Shown here piece after piece: positions 4,648 to 6,072 of a stretch of 6,072 nt of DNA. Under the pieces are notes generated by a model. The model did not search any database. It was not told the DNA's origin and saw only the letters and a program-made list of their open reading frames with translations. Position numbers and translations under genes: made by a program. The stretch comes from Penumbrarchaeum sp964445525 (lineage in GTDB: Archaea; Thermoplasmatota; Penumbrarchaeia; Penumbrarchaeales; Penumbrarchaeaceae): positions 1-6,072 of the forward strand of contig CAYULA010000079.1 of NCBI GenBank assembly GCA_964445525.1, given 5' to 3'. The stretch's first letter is position 1, and each line of letters opens with the position of its first letter.

Positions 4648-5406
4648 TTATCCGAATATCTCCAGCATCATTCTTCCCTGCTCGGTAATGGAATACTTAC
4701 CCCTGGAATCCTTTTCTATCCAGCCGAGGTCCTCCCACTTGTCCTGGAAGTTCCTCCTGTATCTCATGAGAGCGGACTGGGACCTCTTTCTTCTTCTCTC
4801 ATCCTCCCATATATCCTCGAGCATTCCGTTTCTCTCCAGCTCCCTCATCACTTCCGTGGTGGAGAGGCTCTTATACTTACCAGTAACATCCAACCATATT
4901 CCAAGGCCCTTGACGAGGTCCTGATCGGGAGCTTTCACCTCGAAGGTGGGGATCTCCACGGGATCCTTTACCTTCAAAGCGTTTCCGACGGGTTTCCCGT
5001 CCTCGAAGAAGACACTCTCGGGATCCCTCACGGTGAACTCCTCCGTGGGAGCATTGAAAGGTGTTGCCCCCTCCATCATGGATGCCACCATGGCAGCGGA
5101 GGAATAGATCTGAGGTCCCGCCCCCACGTTCACGTAGATGTGATTTCCCTCTCCCTTCTCATCTCTGATTATTCCTCTCACGGTCTTCATCACGTCGGTG
5201 AAGTTGGCGTAGTAGATGTCGTGCTCCCTCCATTCTATACCGTCACTCTCAAGTTCGTTTTTAACGTGGTTGAAGAAGTCTATGTAGGGAGGCTTCTTTC
5301 CGGAATGGATGATGTGGACCCTGTCGGCCCTGTAATATCTGATCGGGTCCAGGACCTTCACGGTCTCGAACGAGACACAGCACACGACCACCCTCAGGTT
5401 CGCCAT
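4648..5406 (-). CDS. CARF-like / winged-helix regulator, HFX_2341 (DUF6293) type
   Basis: Protein of 252 residues. Residues 1-125 form a Rossmann-like, CARF-related domain: the strand LRVVVCCVSFE, a helix, ADRVHIIHSG, a helix, WREHDIYYANF, a helix ending in RGIIRDEKGEGN, then HIYVNVGAGPQI and the helix SSAAMVASMMEGATPF. The N-V-G-A-G-P loop (93-98) stands where relatives carry an N-V-S-S-G/T-G-type ligand loop. A linker leads to a C-terminal winged helix (about 161-252) with the recognition region STTEVMRELERNG, an unusually basic stretch (ERRRKRSQSALMRYRRN) and a typical wing (LGWIEKDSRGKYSITEQGR). CARF domains in CRISPR systems bind cyclic oligoadenylates; whether this branch binds such ligands is not established from sequence. 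It probably senses a small ligand and controls transcription. The start at 5406 is chosen because GGAAGGGGATC lies just upstream and the TATA box predicts a transcript start near 5423, after the other ATG at 5436. It is divergent from the 5471 gene. Confidence 0.75.
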   Translation of the reverse strand: MANLRVVVCCVSFETVKVLDPIRYYRADRVHIIHSGKKPPYIDFFNHVKNELESDGIEWREHDIYYANFTDVMKTVRGIIRDEKGEGNHIYVNVGAGPQIYSSAAMVASMMEGATPFNAPTEEFTVRDPESVFFEDGKPVGNALKVKDPVEIPTFEVKAPDQDLVKGLGIWLDVTGKYKSLSTTEVMRELERNGMLEDIWEDERRRKRSQSALMRYRRNFQDKWEDLGWIEKDSRGKYSITEQGRMMLEIFG

Positions 5407-5409
5407 TAT

Positions 5410-5420
5410 GATCCCCTTCC
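5410..5420 (-). promoter_or_regulatory. Ribosome binding site deciding the regulator start
   Basis: The minus strand reads GGAAGGGGATC, three bases before the ATG at 5406. The ATG ten codons upstream at 5436 has no such site and falls inside the operator, ahead of the predicted transcript start. Confidence 0.5.
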
Positions 5421-5426
5421 GAACTG

Positions 5427-5443
5427 TAACGTTCATAACGTGA
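5427..5443. promoter_or_regulatory. Operator candidate in the divergent promoter (TAACGTT dyad)
   Basis: The sequence TAACGTT-CAT-AACGTGA is a 7-3-7 inverted repeat with one mismatch, and 5425-5441 is identical to the reverse complement of 3436-3452. For the minus-strand regulator gene it lies between the TATA box and the predicted transcript start, a position that normally means repression. For the plus-strand gene it lies just upstream of the TATA box, in the same orientation as at the PIN gene. Confidence 0.6.
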
Positions 5444-5455
5444 TATCATATATCT
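5442..5455. promoter_or_regulatory. Shared, bidirectional TATA region
   Basis: GATATCATATATCT is nearly symmetric and reads as a TATA box on both strands. Leftward it predicts a start near 5423 for the regulator. Rightward, the core 5447-5454 predicts a start at about 5477-5480, on or next to the ATG codons at 5471 and 5480. Confidence 0.45.
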
Positions 5456-5470
5456 AATCATTCTGCATAG

Positions 5471-6061
5471 ATGACATACATGAAGCTGACAAACCGTCCG
5501 ATCGGTATGCCATATGATGAGTTCCACTGGAGGGATATCCAGATCCCATGGGTTGTAAACCGTCATATCCTGATGGGGGAGATGGATTCCAATATGGTCA
5601 GGAAACCTCTTTCGGAGCTGAAATACTCAACGAAACATTACGATCCGGGTAATATCAGATCGATACACAGGTTTCTGGGAGCTCTGGAGGATTCCGTGGA
5701 ATCCGGAAGGATGAGGGATTCACTGAAGATGGGAATCACCGGGCATCTGAAGGTCCTGCTGCTGGAGGATGATCTTAAGCTGGTGTTTGATACTTTGACA
5801 ACGGTCCTGAGATGCGTTCACAAGGATCCAGATGGATCCTTCAGCGAGGAGTTCATCTCCGGTGACGGGCTCGAGATACTTCTGGGATTGATGGAGATGG
5901 AGATTGAAAGGGTATCGGACGATGACAGCATGCGAAGGAACCATTACAGCATGATGATAAGGGGGAATTCTGTCTACATTCTTGGAAATGTGATCAGAAA
6001 CTGCAGAAAGGAAATTATGTTCAGTAGTTCCGAAGGTAATTTGAACCCCGGATCAGTTTGA
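5471..6061 (+). CDS. Helical protein, possibly HEAT/ARM-like, probably leaderless
   Basis: Protein of 196 residues, complete, with a TGA stop at 6059-6061. I do not recognise the family. The N-terminal ~60 residues contain aromatic and Pro-rich turns (MPYDEFHWRDIQIPW). Residues 62-185 look like packed amphipathic helices: LVFDTLTTVLRCV, then DGLEILLGLMEMEIER, then RGNSVYILGNVIRNCRKEI. The pair G-D-G-L-E-I-L-L and G-N-S-V-Y-I-L-G-N resembles armadillo/HEAT repeats, which bind proteins or nucleic acids, but there are too few repeats to be sure. No signal peptide, membrane span or metal site is seen. A stop codon directly precedes the first ATG and no ribosome binding site is present. The TATA spacing fits a leaderless message starting at the ATG at 5480 (193 residues) slightly better than 5471. 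It shares its promoter and operator with the CARF-like regulator, so it is likely a target of that regulator. Confidence 0.65.
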   Translation: MTYMKLTNRPIGMPYDEFHWRDIQIPWVVNRHILMGEMDSNMVRKPLSELKYSTKHYDPGNIRSIHRFLGALEDSVESGRMRDSLKMGITGHLKVLLLEDDLKLVFDTLTTVLRCVHKDPDGSFSEEFISGDGLEILLGLMEMEIERVSDDDSMRRNHYSMMIRGNSVYILGNVIRNCRKEIMFSSSEGNLNPGSV

Positions 6062-6072
6062 GATGACATTCG

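Noticed and set aside
4639..5457. Long plus-strand open frame (272 codons)
   Set aside because: It is antisense to the well-supported CARF-like/winged-helix gene, and its His/Leu/Val-rich translation shows no domain.

Overview
The window looks archaeal, most likely euryarchaeal. Promoters carry AT-rich TATA boxes about 25-30 bases upstream of probable transcription starts. Ribosome binding sites are of the GGGTGA / GGGGATC type. One gene on the right looks leaderless. The protein families also fit: a CARF-like/winged-helix regulator of the HFX_2341 (DUF6293) type, a NucS-like PD-(D/E)XK protein, a Zn-ribbon/PIN protein and an FG-GAP/VCBS-type lipoprotein. Thermoplasmatota is plausible, but the sequence alone does not prove it.

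Layout, left to right: (1) 13-426 (-), an AT-rich, probably truncated lipoprotein. (2) 427-1040, a long intergenic region without a credible protein gene. It holds a strong stem-loop at 645-714, a possible small RNA on the minus strand, and a C-rich block at 797-1010 with five degenerate copies of an 18-base motif. (3) 1041-2141 (-), a NucS-like nuclease-fold protein with its own promoter. (4) 2231-3400 (-), an N-terminal zinc ribbon joined to a C-terminal PIN RNase domain. (5) 3489-4441 (-), a two-gene, translationally coupled operon: a small beta-grasp (ubiquitin/MoaD-like) protein followed by an unrecognised 229-residue protein. (6) 4648-5406 (-), the CARF-like/winged-helix regulator. (7) 5471-6061 (+), a helical, possibly HEAT/ARM-like protein, divergent from the regulator.

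The most informative non-coding signal is a 17-base sequence found identically at 3436-3452 and 5425-5441. At its core is a dyad, TAACGTT-N3-AACGTTA, perfect at the first site and with one mismatch at the second. One copy lies just upstream of the TATA box of the zinc-ribbon/PIN gene. The other lies in the divergent promoter between the regulator and the helical-protein gene. The simplest reading is that the regulator, or another dimeric factor, controls itself, the divergent gene and the PIN RNase as one regulon. Together with the NucS-like protein and the beta-grasp/unknown operon this resembles a stress or defence neighbourhood. No cas gene, CRISPR array, cyclic-nucleotide synthase or E1/E2 enzyme is visible here, so that remains inference.

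The left ~500 bases are much more AT-rich than the right half, and the 797-1010 block is abruptly C-rich, so the left side looks compositionally mixed.
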